Assembly: GCA_046498185.1 (NCBI GenBank)
Contig: JAWOBE010000179.1
Span: 62,001 to 126,000, forward strand
Direction of reading: 5' to 3'
DNA: 64,000 nucleotides
Source: CAYXDR01 sp046498185
GTDB taxonomy: Bacteria; Desulfobacterota; DSM-4660; Desulfatiglandales; Desulfatiglandaceae
Position numbers and translations under genes: made by a program. Below the pieces are notes generated by a model that saw only the letters and a list, made by a program, of their open reading frames with translations, was not told the origin of the DNA and made no database searches. This document shows, in pieces, positions 61,546-64,000 of this stretch. Position 1 is the stretch's first letter. Every line of letters begins with the position of its first letter.

Positions 61546-62511
61546 TCATCGTTCAAACGGCTTTTCTATCCTGAAATCGGGCACTAAAGGTAAATCTAAA
61601 TCCCCGTCACGTCCTTTTTCCTCCGGAAATTGAACGAACAGATTCTCAAATCCGAGTTCCTGGACATATTGATAAACTATGTTGAATTCTTCCTCGGTAA
61701 TTTTCCTGTTTAATTCTTCGTCCTTCTGGGGAACAACCGGGCGATACTGGGACATAAGGCTCACGGGCAGCTCCCGGCCGAATTCCACGAACAACGAAGT
61801 GACCGCAGCCAGAGAATTCTCGATATGCCCGGGTAAAATCAAATGACGAACGAGAACCCCCCGGCTTGCCGGCGAAGAAGTTCCGCCGCACCGATCTAAA
61901 AATCCCTTCTGCCGCACCATTTCATAAATCGCTTCAAGTGCGATTCGGGGATAATTGCCGCAACCGGAAAGAGCGGCTGACAGTTTTCCGTCGGAGTACT
62001 TGTAATCCGGAAGGTATATATCCGCACGGGACTCAGCCTCACGTATCATTTCCACCGACTGGTATCCCGAAAGATTGTAAATGATGGGAAGTTCGTACCC
62101 TCCTCTTTTGAGCATACCCACCAGGCGGAACACATCCGGAAAAAAATGATCCGGAGTCACCATATTGATATTGTGCACCCCAAAATCATCAATCATGGCT
62201 TTCACCAGGTCGAAAAGCTCCTCCAGGGTGACGGGCTTCCCCATCGCCTGTAGGGTGATTTGGTGATTTTGACAATAGCTGCATTTCAATGAGCAACCGG
62301 AGAAAAAAACCGTTCCGGAACCTCTAACGCCGCTGATAGGCGGCTCTTCTCCAAAATGAGGGCCCACATAAGCCAGCCTGACCGTAGAAGACTCCCCACA
62401 ATATGGAGCCCTGCCTCCAGCCGAAAGGTCACTTCGGAAAGAACCGCAGCGACGAGGGCAAAGCATACAGGGGTCATAGCCAATTTGAATTTGATCACCG
62501 CGAGGAAACAT
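61546..62511 (-). CDS. Radical SAM protein of the PflA-like/COG1313 type
   Basis: A 321-residue radical SAM enzyme: an N-terminal Cys cluster (C-M-L-C-P-R-R-C, and C at 38), then the SAM-cluster motif C-S-L-K-C-S-Y-C (Cys73, Cys77, Cys80) and N-L-S-G-Y near residue 165. The layout fits the uncharacterised activating-enzyme-like family COG1313. No partner glycyl-radical enzyme is adjacent. Weak ribosome site. Confidence 0.87.
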   Translation of the reverse strand: MFPRGDQIQIGYDPCMLCPRRCGSFRSDLSAGGRAPYCGESSTVRLAYVGPHFGEEPPISGVRGSGTVFFSGCSLKCSYCQNHQITLQAMGKPVTLEELFDLVKAMIDDFGVHNINMVTPDHFFPDVFRLVGMLKRGGYELPIIYNLSGYQSVEMIREAESRADIYLPDYKYSDGKLSAALSGCGNYPRIALEAIYEMVRQKGFLDRCGGTSSPASRGVLVRHLILPGHIENSLAAVTSLFVEFGRELPVSLMSQYRPVVPQKDEELNRKITEEEFNIVYQYVQELGFENLFVQFPEEKGRDGDLDLPLVPDFRIEKPFER

Positions 62512-62532
62512 TAATAGATAGTCCCTTATATC

Positions 62533-62717
<185 letters not shown>

Positions 62718-63000
62718 AAAAGCTCAGAATGCAAAAAGAAAAATCCCTACAAAAATCGGAACAAAAGCTTCCGATAAATGCTAAAAAAGAACCGGCGGGA
62801 CCATTCCAAAATTTTATATGATATACATAAAAATCAAAGCCTTATCCAGCCAATCCACCGGAAGTTGATGAACTTTGGATTCATAAGTTCAATTATAGAA
62901 CAATATTAATTCTTATAAAAGCAAACTTTTATATGTTTGGCTCAAATTTTGCGGCTGTCTATTTTAGCAATAAAATACCCGAACCAAAAAAGGAGCAGCT

Positions 63001-63369
63001 ATGAACTGGAAATTCTGGACAAAGAAACCTCAGTCGGATGCCGGTGTTAAAGAAAAATCCATCCCTAAACCGAAGGCCATACCCGAAGTCATTGGTCGCC
63101 ATCTTGTAGTGGAAATGAAGAAAGATCCCGATTTCGTTTGGAAGCTGATGGCGGTTGTGCGTCCGCGCCAGGACAACAAAAATGTGTTCGACGTAAGAGT
63201 ATATTCGCCGGTGGAAGCCGGCGTCAGAAGTGTGAATGTTAAAAACTTCGACACTCTGGACGCTGCACCTGATTTGATACTTTATGAAGGCTGGTATGAC
63301 AAAGTGGCCAATACGACCGAACTTATAGACAGGACCCAGCAAAAACCCGACGACGCCATCGCCGTATAA
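63001..63369 (+). CDS. Small soluble protein of unknown function
   Basis: A 122-residue protein with a very good ribosome site (AAAGGAGCAGCT) before ATG 63001. The N-terminal ~30 residues are basic and Lys/Pro-rich; the rest has alternating beta-like segments (H-L-V-V-E-M-K, V-F-D-V-R-V-Y-S-P, V-N-V-K-N-F) and one W-Y pair. No cysteine, no membrane segment. I do not recognise it. Preceded by an AT-rich gap (62718-63000) likely holding its promoter. Confidence 0.7.
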   Translation: MNWKFWTKKPQSDAGVKEKSIPKPKAIPEVIGRHLVVEMKKDPDFVWKLMAVVRPRQDNKNVFDVRVYSPVEAGVRSVNVKNFDTLDAAPDLILYEGWYDKVANTTELIDRTQQKPDDAIAV

Positions 63370-63403
63370 ATTTCTCCCCCACAAGGTTCGACAAGTCCAT
63401 CCA

Positions 63404-63441
63404 CCCGGCGCCGTTTTCTGATCCTGGAAATCGGCGCCGGG
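63404..63441 (+). terminator. Hairpin after the small unknown gene
   Basis: CCCGGCGCCG (63404-63413) pairs perfectly with CGGCGCCGGG (63432-63441). No T-run follows, so terminator function is only likely. Confidence 0.5.
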
Positions 63442-63540
63442 AGAACCGGGCTTACACGGCACAAACTATTTTAATGCCCGGTTTCGGTGCCTGCCTCTTT
63501 TCCGACCCCCGGTTACGATGCAATGCCTGTAGCCCAACAC

Positions 63541-63585
63541 CGTCATTCCCGCCCCGCAGGAAGATATCGTCCTGACGGGGAATCA
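63541..63585. repeat. Palindromic intergenic repeat (CGTCATTCCCG type)
   Basis: CGTCATTCCCG (63541-63551) leads into a hairpin CCCCGCAGGA (63552-63561)/TCCTG-A-CGGGG (63570-63580). Similar palindromes are widely dispersed in many proteobacteria. The 63442-63702 gap holds nothing else I can support. Confidence 0.5.
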
Positions 63586-63702
63586 GGGGAACTAATGCCG
63601 CCTTGACCGGTGGCATATTTGTCTATTAAACTGAATTGGATACAGGCTTTAGACTTAAAGGGGGTGCCCATGCGTTGCTGAAAAGCTTATTCGGGCCCTG
63701 AT

Positions 63703-64000
63703 ATGATCAAAAAAATCATCAATGCAACTGTTCCAACGAAACAGTACAACCATGGCGAATTGTTACTGCACGATACGATCCAATGCCCAGGGCTGACCAA
63801 ACGCCATAACAGGTTGAATGAGCTGGCTGAAACGATATCAAAGGCTCTTTCGGCGAAGGAGTTAAAACTTAAAGTTCCGGTTCTGTGGTGTGTTATAGCA
63901 GGAGGAACGGGCACAGGTAAATCATCCATTTTCAATGCACTGTGTGGCAGAAACCTGAGTACCTCAGGCGTCGAGCGCCCAAAAACCAAAGGAGCGGTGG
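63703..64000 (+). CDS. P-loop GTPase-like protein, 5' part (partial)
   Basis: An open frame starts at ATG 63703 and runs off the window. The first ~65 residues are helical and charged; Walker A G-G-T-G-T-G-K-S-S begins near residue 68, then I-F-N-A-L-C-G and a switch-I-like R-P-K-T-K-G with candidate G2 Thr. This resembles dynamin-like or Era-type GTPases. No convincing ribosome site, so an earlier start cannot be excluded. The rest of the protein, including G3-G5, is outside the window. Confidence 0.7.
   Translation, partial: MIKKIINATVPTKQYNHGELLLHDTIQCPGLTKRHNRLNELAETISKALSAKELKLKVPVLWCVIAGGTGTGKSSIFNALCGRNLSTSGVERPKTKGAV

Noticed and set aside
63687..63989. 100-residue open frame on the minus strand at the right edge
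   Set aside because: Antisense to the frame carrying a clear Walker A and switch-like motif, which is the better gene.

Overview
The window looks like chromosome of an anaerobic, diderm member of the Desulfobacterota (Syntrophobacterales-like or a relative). The signs are a heterodisulfide-reductase-type electron-bifurcation locus with in-frame UGA (selenocysteine) codons, a selenocysteine synthase gene, a 2-hydroxyacyl-CoA-dehydratase/double-cubane type protein with its ATP-dependent activator, several AMP-forming acyl-CoA ligases, CCG-domain iron-sulfur reductases, a sigma-54 two-component system, and envelope genes of a Gram-negative cell (BamD, GmhA, TatA, YdbH/YdbL-like). This placement is inferred from gene content only.

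Layout. 1-4075: end of an Hdr-type operon. It holds a selenocysteine MvhD (257-1009) and a selenocysteine, double-module HdrA (1058-4075), each split into two pieces if UGA is read as stop. 4275-7155: a histidine kinase with an N-terminal Rossmann-like domain and its sigma-54 activator partner. 7177-14506: an archaemetzincin, then a leftward block with a YdbL-like lipoprotein, a YdbH-like AsmA-type protein, a polar amino-acid ABC transporter (ATPase, permease, binding protein) and a tiny zinc-ribbon protein. 14587-19267: MscS-type channel, metallo-beta-lactamase-fold protein, GC-rich acyl-CoA ligase. 19292-22073 (leftward): DUF554, CoA-binding protein, TatA, PurM. 22209-27739: RecG, then homoserine dehydrogenase, an ApgM-family protein (possible homoserine kinase analogue) and adenylate kinase. 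27859-29809: tRNA-His, SelA, HU. 30155-34501: GmhA, an unassigned partner, FmdB-type zinc ribbon, IspF, UvrB.

34660-42298 is the most distinctive metabolic block: a FAD/CCG oxidoreductase fusion, an HgdB/DCCP-type protein, its ASKHA activator, an acyl-CoA ligase and a thiolase-like protein, ending in a clear terminator. 42545-47020: Na/Pi cotransporter, TIGR02757 and TIGR01777 proteins, AIR-synthase-like protein. 47039-49187 (leftward): MtnA and IlvE. 49421-52300: periplasmic rhodanese, thioredoxin, thioredoxin reductase, BamD. 52309-60804 (leftward): AlaS, RecA, ThpR, CinA, PgpA, LarC and a CCG iron-sulfur protein. 60805-64000 is gene-poor and repeat-rich: two copies of a ~120-bp repeat, a radical SAM protein, a ~185-bp inverted-repeat (MITE-like) element with a hexamer tandem array, a small unknown protein and the start of a P-loop GTPase-like gene.

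The strongest theme is redox/electron bifurcation. HdrA and MvhD carry selenocysteine, SelA supplies it, two CCG-domain oxidoreductases can hand over electrons, and the activator/HgdB-like pair can drive low-potential ATP-dependent reductions. No CRISPR array, prophage or complete insertion sequence was seen.
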